Below, piece after piece: positions 39,727 through 48,383 of a DNA stretch of 64,000 bases. The stretch comes from Gammaproteobacteria bacterium (GTDB lineage Bacteria > Pseudomonadota > Gammaproteobacteria > Pseudomonadales > Azotimanducaceae), in NCBI GenBank assembly GCA_018656865.1, contig JABHYO010000187.1, positions 25,716 through 89,715 on the forward strand, written 5' to 3'. The position numbers were made by a program, and so were the translations under genes. The stretch's first letter is position 1. Each line of letters opens with the position of its first letter. The notes under the pieces are model-generated. The model was given only the letters and a program-made list of their open reading frames with translations, made no database searches and was not told where the DNA came from.

Positions 39727-40389
39727 ATGGTTCGACGAATTGTCGCACTTTTTGTAATGGTGTTGTTGTCTGCGGCAGCCCATGCAGAAGGCTTTCAGTA
39801 CGAGGAAGGTACTCACTTCGCCAAGTTGGAAGTGCCGGTCAAGACTCGCGACCCTGAGGTTGTGGAGGTGACTGAGTACTTTTCATACGGATGCCCTCAC
39901 TGTTATCGCCTGGAACCTCTTGTTGCCCGATGGAAGGAGGATCTGTCTCCTGACATTGAATTCAATCGAACACCTGCAATTTGGAAGGTGTCTGGCTACG
40001 AACTTTACGCGCGAACTTACTATACCGCCAAGGCACTTGGGGTGCTGGAACAGATTCATGGTCCCCTCTTTAATGCCATTCATGGTGAGCGACGTCGCCT
40101 GCTTGATTTGGAAAGCATGGCAGGGTTCATGGCAGCTCATGGTGTAGATTCTGAAAAATTCACCAAGACGTTTAACGATTCATTTGGGGTCAAGGCCATG
40201 TATCAACAGGCGATTGCCCGGCAGCGTGTTTATCGCGCAAGTGGTGTCCCGGCAATTGTTGTTAACGGCAAGTACAGGATTGAAGCCGCCATGGTGGATA
40301 ACAGCAACGCTAATATGCTCAAGGTAGCGACCTTTCTGATTGATCGAGAGAAAAGACTTCTGAGTGATGAGGGCGAAGACGACGAGTAG
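39727..40389 (+). CDS. dsbA: Thiol:disulfide interchange protein DsbA
   Basis: A periplasmic oxidase of about 220 residues that forms disulfide bonds. The signal peptide is VRRIVALFVMVLLSAAAHA. The active site CPHC is at residues 56-59 in YFSYGCPHCYRLEP, and the cis-proline loop is GVPAIVVNGKYR. The ATG at 39727 has GGAG eight bases upstream; ATGs at 39721 and 39682 are less well placed. DsbA also supports cytochrome c biogenesis, in keeping with the many c-type hemes nearby. Confidence 0.93.
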   Translation: MVRRIVALFVMVLLSAAAHAEGFQYEEGTHFAKLEVPVKTRDPEVVEVTEYFSYGCPHCYRLEPLVARWKEDLSPDIEFNRTPAIWKVSGYELYARTYYTAKALGVLEQIHGPLFNAIHGERRRLLDLESMAGFMAAHGVDSEKFTKTFNDSFGVKAMYQQAIARQRVYRASGVPAIVVNGKYRIEAAMVDNSNANMLKVATFLIDREKRLLSDEGEDDE

Positions 40390-40393
40390 TCTT

Positions 40394-40762
40394 CTAAGAA
40401 AAGTCTCCGATGCCGGGATCTCTGCCGGTGGCACCTGCGGGTGATGGCGGCATCACCCGTTGCGATGTATTTTCGTCGCGGGAGATGTCCACTCGCTTTC
40501 TCAGTTCTTTGCCGGGTTTGAAGTGGGGCACAAATTTACCGGGTTTGTGAATACCGACTTCTCCGGTTTTCGGATTTCGGACCGTACGCGGTTTTCGAAA
40601 GTGATTGGAGAAGGTCCCGAAACCACGGATCTCAATACGACCACCCGATGCCAGGTTTTCAGACATGATCTCGATAAGCGTATGTACCGCTAGATCAACG
40701 TCTCTGCTCGACAGCTGATCCAGCTTGTCTGACATTCGTTTAATGAGTTCAGATTTGTTCAT
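40394..40762 (-). CDS. ihfB: IHF-beta-like DNA-bending protein with a C-terminal extension
   Basis: A 122-residue protein of the HU/IHF family. It begins [14 protein letters not shown] and has [25 protein letters not shown] and [13 protein letters not shown], all closest to IHF beta. The DNA-intercalating arm proline is present (RNPKTGE region). E. coli IhfB has 94 residues; here a tail of about 28 residues, rich in Pro, Gly and Asp, is added. IhfB is normally next to rpsA, which is not seen here, so it could be a second copy or a paralogue. It is convergent with dsbA, four bases apart. Confidence 0.85.
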   Translation of the reverse strand: MNKSELIKRMSDKLDQLSSRDVDLAVHTLIEIMSENLASGGRIEIRGFGTFSNHFRKPRTVRNPKTGEVGIHKPGKFVPHFKPGKELRKRVDISRDENTSQRVMPPSPAGATGRDPGIGDFS

Positions 40763-41181
40763 TTCTCAATCCGTGGCGGACCTGTAAACATATTACTAAA
40801 ATAATTATACAATTCAATATGTTATGGAGAATAACTAAAGTATTTGGTTAGTTTTTGCTCGAAAAAGCCTGTTTTCGAGGCAATTATTGAGACTAATCAC
40901 GACTAACCCCTTTAAATCAATAGCTTACACGAAATTTGGAATCACGGTTTAAGTATTCTCCGATATTAGCGAAGACTTCGGGACACTGCGGATTGAATAG
41001 AATCAGGCTTTCCATTAAAATTCGCCATGGCGCGATACACCTTGATCTGTACTTCGAATCTACCTCACACAGTAAGTGATCACTTACTTTCGATTGTGCC
41101 AAAAAATCCCTATATATCGACTTTTTGCGGACTGCTGAATAAAGCAATACCGCGCAACTATCCGTCAACCTGGAGGAATGA
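40763..41181. other. 419-base AT-rich regulatory gap between ihfB and the IMP dehydrogenase gene
   Basis: No plausible gene lies here. It holds the divergent control regions of the two genes. The part at about 40790-40900 is clearly AT-rich. An inverted repeat CTCGAAAA (40858-40865) with TTTTCGAG (40872-40879), extendable to TTGC/GCAA with one bulge, lies in its first half. A perfect 18-bp palindrome lies at 41071-41088. TATATA at 41111-41116 may be the -10 box of the IMP dehydrogenase gene. Confidence 0.6.
41071..41088. promoter_or_regulatory. 18-bp perfect palindrome, likely operator
   Basis: AGTAAGTGATCACTTACT is its own reverse complement over all 18 bases. It lies 94 bases before the start of the IMP dehydrogenase gene. 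TTTCGA at 41088-41093 and TATATA at 41111-41116, 17 bases apart, could be a weak promoter directly beside it. A dimeric repressor or activator site is the simplest reading. The regulator is unknown. Confidence 0.7.
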
Positions 41182-42717
41182 ATGGCGACAATTCTAGAAG
41201 GTGTTTCCCGAACATTTGCAGAGTATCTGCTGTTACCGAGACTGACACGCAAGGATCAACGACCTGAACAGGTCGATCTGTCAACACCCCTTTCGGCGGT
41301 TGAGCCGAATCAGTTGCCTCGCTTCAAGATCAATACACCGGTTGTTTCTGCAGCGATGCAATCCGTATCAGGATCTAAACTTGCCATTTCTCTGGCGAGG
41401 CAGGGCGGTCTCGGTTTTATCTATTGTTCTCAGGAGATAGAGACTCAGGCAGAGATGGTCCACCAGGTGAAAGCGCACAAGGCAGGGTTCGTCTCCAGTG
41501 ACACCAATACCACGGCGAACAAAACTCTGCATGACGTGATTGAACTGATGCGACAAACCGGCCATTCAACGGTACCGGTCACTGACGACGGCAGCGGACA
41601 CGGTAAGTTGATTGGTCTTATTACCGATCAGGACTTCTGGGTGCATGAGGATGATCTCGACAACCCTGTCAGTAGGCATATGACACCGATTTCGGATGTG
41701 ATCTATGGAGAAGAGGGGCTGACCCTCCGAGAAGCCAACCGTCTGTTGCACAAGCACAAGAAAAAGTGCCTGCCGATTCTGAACGGTGAAGGCCATCTGA
41801 CCTCGTTGGTATTCAAAAAAGACTATGAAGATCATATGCGTCACCCCCTTGAATTGCTGGATGAATCGAAGCGCCTTTGTGTTGGTGCCGCCATTAACAC
41901 TCATGACTACAAGACCCGGGCTCCGGTGTTAATCGAAGCGGGTGCGGACGCACTTTGTTTCGATTCCTCTGATGGCTTTACCGAGTTCCAGAAGGAAGGA
42001 ATTGATTGGCTTCGTAAGGAATTCGGCAATGGTGTCGTTATCGGTGGTGGTAACGTCGTCTCGGCCGAAGGTTTTGACTATCTGGTAGAAGAAGGCGGCG
42101 TCGACTTTATCAAAGTGGGTATGGGTGGCGGTTCCATCTGTATCACCCGTGAACAGAAAGGAATCGGTCGGGGTCAGGCGTCTGCTTTACTGGATGTCGT
42201 ACAGCGACGCGACAGCTATTTTGAAGAAACCGGGCGATATATCCCGATCTGTTCCGATGGGGGGCTTGCCAATGATACGCAGATCGTCGTCGCACTGGCC
42301 ATGGGTGCGGATTTCGTCATGATGGGTCGCTATTTCGCCATGACAGAGGAAAGCCCGACTCCGAAAACATCCATAAACGGTCAGATGTACAAGCCATACT
42401 GGGGTGAAGGTACAAGGCGTGCCCAGAACTGGCAGCGCTATGCCGAAGATATGTCTACGCGGGAAATGGTTTTTGAAGAAGGTGTTGATGCCTATGTACC
42501 GCTGGTAGGTTCACTGGCCGATGTACTCGGTACAACCCTTTATAAACTGCGTTCCACTATGGTCAATATCGGTTCAGACAGCCTGTCAGAGTTCCGGGAT
42601 CAGGCAACGCTAACGCTGGTGTCTGAACAGTCCGTTGTTGAGGCAGGTACATCGACTGTCTTCCAGTTCACGACCAATCGTGACTTCGAGGAAACAAGCT
42701 GGGGTGATAAAGGCTAG
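41182..42717 (+). CDS. guaB: IMP dehydrogenase, atypical subfamily
   Basis: A 511-residue enzyme expected to oxidise IMP to XMP. The TIM-barrel core is interrupted by a CBS pair at about residues 105-220. The catalytic loop is KVGMGGGSICITRE with Cys320, differing from the GPGSICTTR of E. coli GuaB. The flap region is YWGEGTRRAQNWQRY, then EEGVDAYVPLVGSL. From memory this pattern resembles IMP dehydrogenases of anaerobic Firmicutes more than the proteobacterial type. GuaA is not adjacent, unlike the usual guaBA operon. GGAGGA precedes the ATG. It may be the only IMP dehydrogenase or an extra one. Confidence 0.88.
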   Translation: MATILEGVSRTFAEYLLLPRLTRKDQRPEQVDLSTPLSAVEPNQLPRFKINTPVVSAAMQSVSGSKLAISLARQGGLGFIYCSQEIETQAEMVHQVKAHKAGFVSSDTNTTANKTLHDVIELMRQTGHSTVPVTDDGSGHGKLIGLITDQDFWVHEDDLDNPVSRHMTPISDVIYGEEGLTLREANRLLHKHKKKCLPILNGEGHLTSLVFKKDYEDHMRHPLELLDESKRLCVGAAINTHDYKTRAPVLIEAGADALCFDSSDGFTEFQKEGIDWLRKEFGNGVVIGGGNVVSAEGFDYLVEEGGVDFIKVGMGGGSICITREQKGIGRGQASALLDVVQRRDSYFEETGRYIPICSDGGLANDTQIVVALAMGADFVMMGRYFAMTEESPTPKTSINGQMYKPYWGEGTRRAQNWQRYAEDMSTREMVFEEGVDAYVPLVGSLADVLGTTLYKLRSTMVNIGSDSLSEFRDQATLTLVSEQSVVEAGTSTVFQFTTNRDFEETSWGDKG

Positions 42718-42763
42718 CGCAGAGCGATAGTGAAATTGAGTTAGTCGAAAAGGTTTGCTTCGG

Positions 42764-42769
42764 TATAAT
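42764..42769 (+). promoter_or_regulatory. Probable -10 box of the cytochrome c5 gene
   Basis: A perfect TATAAT lies 29 bases before the ATG. The hexamer 17 bases upstream is TTAGTC, a weak -35 match, so expression may be modest or activator-dependent. Confidence 0.5.
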
Positions 42770-42798
42770 GGCGCCGGATTTTTTTGTGAGAGAGAGAA

Positions 42799-43209
42799 AT
42801 GAGCAAATTTAAATTAGCGATAATCCTGGCGAGCCTGATCATGGCCGACTCCGCCTTGGCGGGAGAAAAAGAGATCGCCGAGCGCATCAGAAAGGTCGGT
42901 GATGTCTGCATCGAAGGTGAGGACTGCGGTCAGGCAGCCACACCGATGACTATTGCTGCCACTGGTGGCAGCGTTGAGGACAACTACAACAAAAGCTGTG
43001 CTACCTGTCACAATGCCGGTATCGCTGGTGCACCAAAGATGGGTGATGCCGCAGACTGGGAATCAAGAATTGGCAAGGGAATGGATACTCTTTATAACAG
43101 CGCAATTAATGGAATGCCTCCGGCTATGCCACAGAAAGGAATGTGTTTCAGTTGCAGCGATGAGGATCTTAAGGCACTGGTCGACTACATGGTGGAAAGT
43201 GTCCACTAA
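42799..43209 (+). CDS. Cytochrome c5-family monoheme protein
   Basis: A 136-residue periplasmic protein with a signal peptide (KFKLAIILASLIMADSALA) and one class I cytochrome c domain. The heme motif CATCH is at residues 67-71, a methionine ligand is likely in NGMPPAMPQKG, and the c5-type extra cysteine pair is in MCFSCSDEDL. Two further cysteines (VCIEGEDCG) lie in the N-terminal linker. It is a probable electron carrier. GAGAGAGA precedes the ATG. Confidence 0.92.
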   Translation: MSKFKLAIILASLIMADSALAGEKEIAERIRKVGDVCIEGEDCGQAATPMTIAATGGSVEDNYNKSCATCHNAGIAGAPKMGDAADWESRIGKGMDTLYNSAINGMPPAMPQKGMCFSCSDEDLKALVDYMVESVH

Positions 43210-43212
43210 GCG

Positions 43213-44718
43213 TTAGTTCAGACGTTCCAGTTTTCTATAGCCCAACGCCTCAGTTAAATGGTTAGTACCTATGTCGTGCTGATGTGACAGGTCGGCGATG
43301 GTTCGAGCCACACGCAGAATTTTGAAATAGCCGCGAGTAGAAATCCCAAGTCTAGCCACTGATTGATCAAGGAACTGTTGGTCCCTGTCGCTGATTGCGC
43401 AGTGCTTGGAAAGCTGGCTTCCCTGGAGCTTACAGTTGAGTACTCCCTGGCGTTCTACCATGCATGTCCTGCTTGCTTCGACGTGGCTGATAAGTGCCTG
43501 ATCATCCATAGATTTTGGACTTGTTCGGGCCAGCGTACCAGGTGGCAGCGCGGGTACCTCGACATGAATGTCAATCCGGTCCAGTAAAGGACCTGACAAT
43601 CTGGCACGGTAACGGTGAATACGATCAGCGGTACATTCGCAGGGATTGCGATCATCACCGGCATAGCCGCAGGGGCAGGGATTCATTGCGGCGATTAGCT
43701 GGAAATCCGCCGGGTAACGAACCTGATGTGCAGCGCGACTAATCCAGATTTCACCTGACTCCATGGGCTCCCGAAGAACTTCAAGAACCTGCCTGGAATA
43801 CTCCGGCAGTTCGTCTAAGAACAGTACACCGCGATGTGCCAGCGAAATCTCACCGGGTTTCGGTGGACTGCTGCCGCCGACCATCGCGATGGCACTGGCG
43901 GTGTGGTGGGGTGATCGAAATGGGCGTCGTCGCCAGGCTGTCGGCTCGAGGTCGTGCCTGGAGACTGATACGATCGACGCGGTTTCCAGGGCTTCCGACA
44001 GTGCTAAATCCGGGATCAGGGAGGGTAGTCGTGCCGCCAGCATGGTTTTGCCTGTTCCCGGTGGACCTATCATTAGCAGATTGTGGCCCCCGGCAGCGGC
44101 AATGCAGAGGGCGCGTTTCGCCGCTTCCTGCCCTCTGACGTCCGACAGTTTAAGTCGCGGGTGCTGGGGTTTGGTTACTTCCGTTTTGGTTGGCTTTTGT
44201 AGTGGTGAGTCATTGATAAAGTGGTCAATGACATCGATGAGCTTGCCGGAGATGTAGATGCAGGGTGACTCTGAAAGAGCGGCCTCATGACTGTTTGAGC
44301 CAGGTACAATCATGCATCGGGAACTATCCCGGCTTCTGAGAGCGGCCGGAAGAATACCTCGAATGCTGCGGATATCGCCGGTCAGAGAGAGTTCACCGAG
44401 AAACTCGTAATTCCTGATTTTACGTTGATCCAGCTTCTTGTCAGCGGCAAGGATGGCGATTGCGATTGCCAGATCATAGCGTCCGCTGGTCTTCGGCAAA
44501 TCAGCGGGCGCGAGATTGACAGTGACCCTTTTATCGGGGAAGGAGAATCCGCTACTGTTGATGGCGGCTCTCACTCTGTCCTTGCTCTCCCTGACAGCCG
44601 TCTCGGGAAGACCGACGATCAGTACCTGAGGTAGACCGGGGGTAACATCAGCTTCGACGGTGACTAAAGGAGCATCGATGCCGATCTCCGCGCTTGAGAA
44701 AGTAGTGGCGACAACCAT
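43213..44718 (-). CDS. comM: Competence-linked AAA+ helicase ComM (YifB, magnesium chelatase-like)
   Basis: A 501-residue protein with an N-terminal Lon-like ChlI domain (VTPGLPQVLIVGLPETAV, VTVNLAPADLPK), an AAA+ domain with Walker A MIGPPGTGKTMLA and Walker B GVLFLDELPEY, and the MNPCPCGYAG zinc-type segment. In competent species ComM drives branch migration during integration of transforming DNA. The start at 44718 matches the family; an ATG at 44871 would add 51 residues and run through the glnK control region. Confidence 0.93.
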   Translation of the reverse strand: MVVATTFSSAEIGIDAPLVTVEADVTPGLPQVLIVGLPETAVRESKDRVRAAINSSGFSFPDKRVTVNLAPADLPKTSGRYDLAIAIAILAADKKLDQRKIRNYEFLGELSLTGDIRSIRGILPAALRSRDSSRCMIVPGSNSHEAALSESPCIYISGKLIDVIDHFINDSPLQKPTKTEVTKPQHPRLKLSDVRGQEAAKRALCIAAAGGHNLLMIGPPGTGKTMLAARLPSLIPDLALSEALETASIVSVSRHDLEPTAWRRRPFRSPHHTASAIAMVGGSSPPKPGEISLAHRGVLFLDELPEYSRQVLEVLREPMESGEIWISRAAHQVRYPADFQLIAAMNPCPCGYAGDDRNPCECTADRIHRYRARLSGPLLDRIDIHVEVPALPPGTLARTSPKSMDDQALISHVEASRTCMVERQGVLNCKLQGSQLSKHCAISDRDQQFLDQSVARLGISTRGYFKILRVARTIADLSHQHDIGTNHLTEALGYRKLERLN

Positions 44719-44807
44719 GGTTCGATTGTGATGAAATCTGCAACAGGTCAGTGACAGCCAATGGCGCGCTTTCCTGTGCGAGACTGGATCCATCTGCCGC
44801 ACGAACT

Positions 44808-44867
44808 TGGTGCATTGGTGGCGGAACAACAGGTCTGGATCGCACCAGCGCAGTGCGAGATTGATAT
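44808..44867 (+). promoter_or_regulatory. Two NtrC-like sites upstream of glnK
   Basis: CGCACGAACTTGGTGCA at 44808-44824 and CGCACCAGCGCAGTGCG at 44851-44867 both fit GCAC-N7-GTGC, the form of NtrC sites such as the E. coli glnA enhancer. Their centres are 43 bp apart, close to four helical turns, and lie roughly 130 and 90 bp upstream of the expected glnK start. This is normal enhancer geometry for a sigma54 promoter. Confidence 0.65.
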
Positions 44868-44919
44868 CCAAAAATTGTGCGTATACGGTAACTCATTGTT
44901 TTGAGAGTGCTTTTGGAAA

Positions 44920-44936
44920 TTGGCACAGAGAGTGCT
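44920..44936 (+). promoter_or_regulatory. Sigma54 promoter of glnK
   Basis: TTGGCACAGAGAGTGCT has the -24 GG and -12 GC separated by exactly ten bases, matching the RpoN consensus. Transcription would start near 44948, about 76 bases before glnK. With the two NtrC-like sites upstream it predicts induction under nitrogen limitation. Confidence 0.85.
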
Positions 44937-45023
44937 CTGTTACAACCAATGGTGGACTATCATCACGTCTTTAAATTCGTTACATTGCTTTGGTTGAGGC
45001 AATGCTGTGCAAGGAGAAATTGA

Positions 45024-45362
<339 letters not shown>

Positions 45363-45376
45363 TCTTTTTACTAAGG

Positions 45377-45382
45377 TATAAT
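45377..45382 (+). promoter_or_regulatory. Possible -10 box of thrC
   Basis: TATAAT lies 32 bases before the thrC ATG and just after the glnK stop. No convincing -35 box accompanies it. It would let thrC be expressed independently of the nitrogen-controlled glnK promoter. Confidence 0.4.
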
Positions 45383-45414
45383 CTGCACTCCTGACCTGAC
45401 ATTCAAAACTTCAA

Positions 45415-46797
45415 ATGCGGTATGTGAGCACCCGGGGCGGCGTATCAGGCCTGTCCTTTTGCGATGCGGTTATGATGGGGCTTGCTTCCGATGGCGGCCT
45501 TCTCGTTCCGGAGAAGATTCCCGATATCAGCGACTCGCTGGCCGACCTTCAGGGGTTGGAATACGTCGATATTGCCCGACGGATCATGGCGTATTTCATC
45601 GACGATATTCCGGAAGATGAACTCGGCGAGCTGATTGATCGAAGTTATGCTTCCTTTGACGATCCCCTTGTGACGCCACTTCGTGAGGTGGGTGACCGTT
45701 ATGTTCTGGAACTCTTTCACGGGCCGACTCTTGCTTTCAAAGACGTCGCGCTTCAGTTTCTCGGCAATGTATTCGAGTACATACTGGCAGACCGTGGCGG
45801 CCGGCTGAATATCGTGGGCGCGACCAGCGGTGACACGGGCAGTGCAGCGATAGCAGGCGTCAGAGGCAAACAGAACATCAACATCTTCATTATGTTTCCT
45901 GAGGGCAGAACCAGCGAGCTCCAGGAAAAGCAGATGACCACGGTTCTCGATGACAATGTTCAGAATATCTCCGTTGAAGGCAGTTTCGATGACTGCCAGT
46001 CCATCCTGAAGGCAGTATTTAACGACCTTCCCTTTAAAGAAGCGCATCAGCTGGGGGCGGTGAACTCGGTTAACTGGGCGAGAGTACTGGCCCAGGTCGT
46101 GTACTACTTTTCCGCCTACGTTCAGCTTGGTCTGCCAAAGGCATTTGAAGTTGCCGTACCGACGGGTAACTTCGGCAATATCTTTGCGGGTTACATCGCA
46201 AGAAAGATGGGTTTGCCGATTACCCGCTTAATCTTGGCGACTAACCAGAACGATATCCTGCATCGTTTTTTTACGAGCGGCAGGTATGAGCGAGGTGAGG
46301 TTCATTTTAGCCACAGTCCTGCGATGGACATCCAGGTTGCGAGTAACTTCGAACGATATCTCTACTTTGAGTTTGGTGAGAATTCTCGAAAAGTTGAAGA
46401 TTTCATGGAAGCCTTCATGGTCAGCGGAGTCGCAACGATCCCATTCAATACTCTGAATTTCGATCCGACCTTCGCAACGGGTGCAGTTTCAGATGACGAA
46501 ACCCTTCTCACCATATCGGAAGTGTACCGAGACGATAATTATCTGGTTGATCCGCATACGGCTGTTGGTATTCGTGTCGGCGAAGAAAAGCGAAGTGGGA
46601 ATGTTCCGCTGGTATGCATGGCAACAGCACACCCGGCGAAGTTCGAAGACGTCATGGCTAAGGTTTTGCCGGATGAAGATATTAGCCACCCAACCCTGTC
46701 GGCACTGAAGGATGCGCCTACACGCAAGACCGTGTTACCGGCTGAGGTGGAAACCGTCAAAAAGTTTATTCACGACTTTAATGATCCAGTGACCTGA
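45415..46797 (+). CDS. thrC: Threonine synthase
   Basis: A PLP enzyme of 460 residues that converts phosphohomoserine to threonine. The N-terminus is MRYVSTRGGVSGLSFCDAV. The PLP lysine is in HGPTLAFKDVALQFLG, and the phosphate-binding segments are GATSGDTGSAAIAG and VPTGNFGNIFAG. It is the long proteobacterial form. The substrate comes from the thrB product encoded at 33882-34802. Its 3' end overlaps the convergent yigB by 20 bases. Confidence 0.96.
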   Translation: MRYVSTRGGVSGLSFCDAVMMGLASDGGLLVPEKIPDISDSLADLQGLEYVDIARRIMAYFIDDIPEDELGELIDRSYASFDDPLVTPLREVGDRYVLELFHGPTLAFKDVALQFLGNVFEYILADRGGRLNIVGATSGDTGSAAIAGVRGKQNINIFIMFPEGRTSELQEKQMTTVLDDNVQNISVEGSFDDCQSILKAVFNDLPFKEAHQLGAVNSVNWARVLAQVVYYFSAYVQLGLPKAFEVAVPTGNFGNIFAGYIARKMGLPITRLILATNQNDILHRFFTSGRYERGEVHFSHSPAMDIQVASNFERYLYFEFGENSRKVEDFMEAFMVSGVATIPFNTLNFDPTFATGAVSDDETLLTISEVYRDDNYLVDPHTAVGIRVGEEKRSGNVPLVCMATAHPAKFEDVMAKVLPDEDISHPTLSALKDAPTRKTVLPAEVETVKKFIHDFNDPVT

Positions 46798-47464
46798 TCG
46801 CCTGCAGCAGCTCCGAGATATTGTCGATGATATGGTCAGGCTCTGTTGCCCCCGGTCCGGGTCTCAATTCATTACTTAGCCAGACGGTCTTGAGTCCGAC
46901 GGCATTGGCAGGGTCGATATCCTTGATGGGGTCATCACCGACGTAGACCATTTCTTCCGGTGAACAGCCGGTGTGTTCGAGCGCCGCATGAAAAAGGTCG
47001 GGCGCAGGTTTCGGAGCGCCAACATCCTCTGCAGAGAAGGCAAAGCTGAAGTGTTTGCTCAGACCCAGCCGGTGGATATCCGCGTTGCCGTTGGTTAGAG
47101 CGCCGAGCTGGTAGTCCTGTGCTATCTCAGTGATAGCCTCGAGAGCACCTTCAAAAAATTCAATTTCATTCCGAGCGCGGAGAAAGACTTCCATTGCTTT
47201 AGTGGACAACTCAGTGGCATCCGCAATGCCGTTTCGTGCCATGGCGCGTTCGATGATCCGCCGGCGCAGTTCCGTGACACGTCCTGCGAGGTCTGGATCT
47301 TCCTTCATTACTTCATCACGATACTCACCCATGCTGCGCATGTCGTATTCGAATCCGGGAACCTGTTCGCGGAACCACTCGTTCAACAGACGTTCGGCAC
47401 GATAGATGACGGGATTTACATGCCAGAGTGTATCGTCAAGATCGAAAGCGATGACACGAATCAC
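46778..47464 (-). CDS. yigB: HAD-family phosphatase YigB
   Basis: A 228-residue haloacid dehalogenase-like phosphatase with motif I AFDLDDTLW, motif II ALTNGNAD, the lysine in GAPKPAPDLF and motif IV YVGDDPIKDI. The position directly after xerC matches E. coli yigB, whose product dephosphorylates FMN and a riboflavin precursor. Function is assigned by synteny and motif; HAD substrates are hard to predict. It overlaps xerC by four bases. Confidence 0.88.
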   Translation of the reverse strand: MIRVIAFDLDDTLWHVNPVIYRAERLLNEWFREQVPGFEYDMRSMGEYRDEVMKEDPDLAGRVTELRRRIIERAMARNGIADATELSTKAMEVFLRARNEIEFFEGALEAITEIAQDYQLGALTNGNADIHRLGLSKHFSFAFSAEDVGAPKPAPDLFHAALEHTGCSPEEMVYVGDDPIKDIDPANAVGLKTVWLSNELRPGPGATEPDHIIDNISELLQAIRSLDH

Positions 47465-48381
47465 TCTTCCGGTACCTTCTGAGCCCTTGGGTGAGCTTTG
47501 TCATAGACCTCAGCCAGGTGCTGAAAATCAAGGTGCGTGTAAATCTGGGTCGTGCCGATGTCCGCATGGCCGAGCAGTTCCTGTACTGCTCGAAGATCCT
47601 GGCTAGATTCCAGCAGGTGACTGGCAAACGAATGCCGCAGTGTATGCGGGTGCACCCTTGCGCTGATTCCCAGGCGAAGACACCATTGCCTGACCCGTTC
47701 CTGAACATTACGCGGACTGATCCTTGCTCCCCTCTCACTCAGAAAGAGTGCACTGTTGTCCTTGATCTTACCCTTTGGTAGATCAGTGCGAATTTCCAGC
47801 CAGGCCGTTAGAGCCGAGATGGCTTTTGATCCAACCGGCAGCACGCGTTCCTTTGAACCTTTGCCTCGCACCCGGATAGTGGCTTCATCAAAAGAAATAT
47901 CGTTGATATTGCTGCCAACGAGTTCAGCAAGGCGCAGGCCGGACGAGTAGAAAAGCTCAAGCATTGCCCTATCTCTCAGGCAGTGCCAGTCACTGCCCTC
48001 AATATCCAGTAGTCGACTGACCTGGTCGGTATCCATGGTTACCGGTAATCCCGGTGTGGACTTGGGGGCTGAAAATTCCATGGCTGGGTTGGTTGTGGTG
48101 ATAGCTTCTTTAGCAAGGTAATTAAAAAACGTGCGGCATGCAGACAGTCTTCGTTTCAACGTCCTGCCCGAGCGACCCTGTCGATGCCCCTCGGTAATGA
48201 AAGCCTGCAGGTGGTGTGATGCGACATCGCTCCAGTCGATAATCTCTTTGGCTTCAAGGAACTGCGCGAGTGACGTTAAGTCACGGCGATACGCGTCAAC
48301 CGTGTGTTGTGAAAGTTGCCGTTCGTCAGACAGGTGAGTCAGAAAGGCTGTGATCATCTCCATCAGGGATTGATCAGCCAT
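47461..48381 (-). CDS. xerC: Site-specific tyrosine recombinase XerC
   Basis: A 306-residue recombinase that, with XerD, resolves chromosome dimers at dif. The N-terminal SAM-like domain covers about residues 1-95. The catalytic residues lie in YSSGLRLAELVG (Arg), HPHTLRHSFASHLL (His and Arg), LLGHADIGTTQIYTHLD (His and the nucleophilic Tyr). The DUF484-xerC-yigB context is the normal chromosomal xerC locus, which argues against an integrase of a mobile element. Confidence 0.95.
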   Translation of the reverse strand: MADQSLMEMITAFLTHLSDERQLSQHTVDAYRRDLTSLAQFLEAKEIIDWSDVASHHLQAFITEGHRQGRSGRTLKRRLSACRTFFNYLAKEAITTTNPAMEFSAPKSTPGLPVTMDTDQVSRLLDIEGSDWHCLRDRAMLELFYSSGLRLAELVGSNINDISFDEATIRVRGKGSKERVLPVGSKAISALTAWLEIRTDLPKGKIKDNSALFLSERGARISPRNVQERVRQWCLRLGISARVHPHTLRHSFASHLLESSQDLRAVQELLGHADIGTTQIYTHLDFQHLAEVYDKAHPRAQKVPEE

Positions 48382-48383
48382 AT

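Noticed and set aside
44719-44871. 51-residue N-terminal extension of comM
   Set aside because: It has no family similarity and overlaps the NtrC-like sites of glnK.
47461-48381. xerC as a phage or integron integrase
   Set aside because: It sits in the conserved dapF-DUF484-xerC-yigB locus with no attachment sites or mobile genes nearby.
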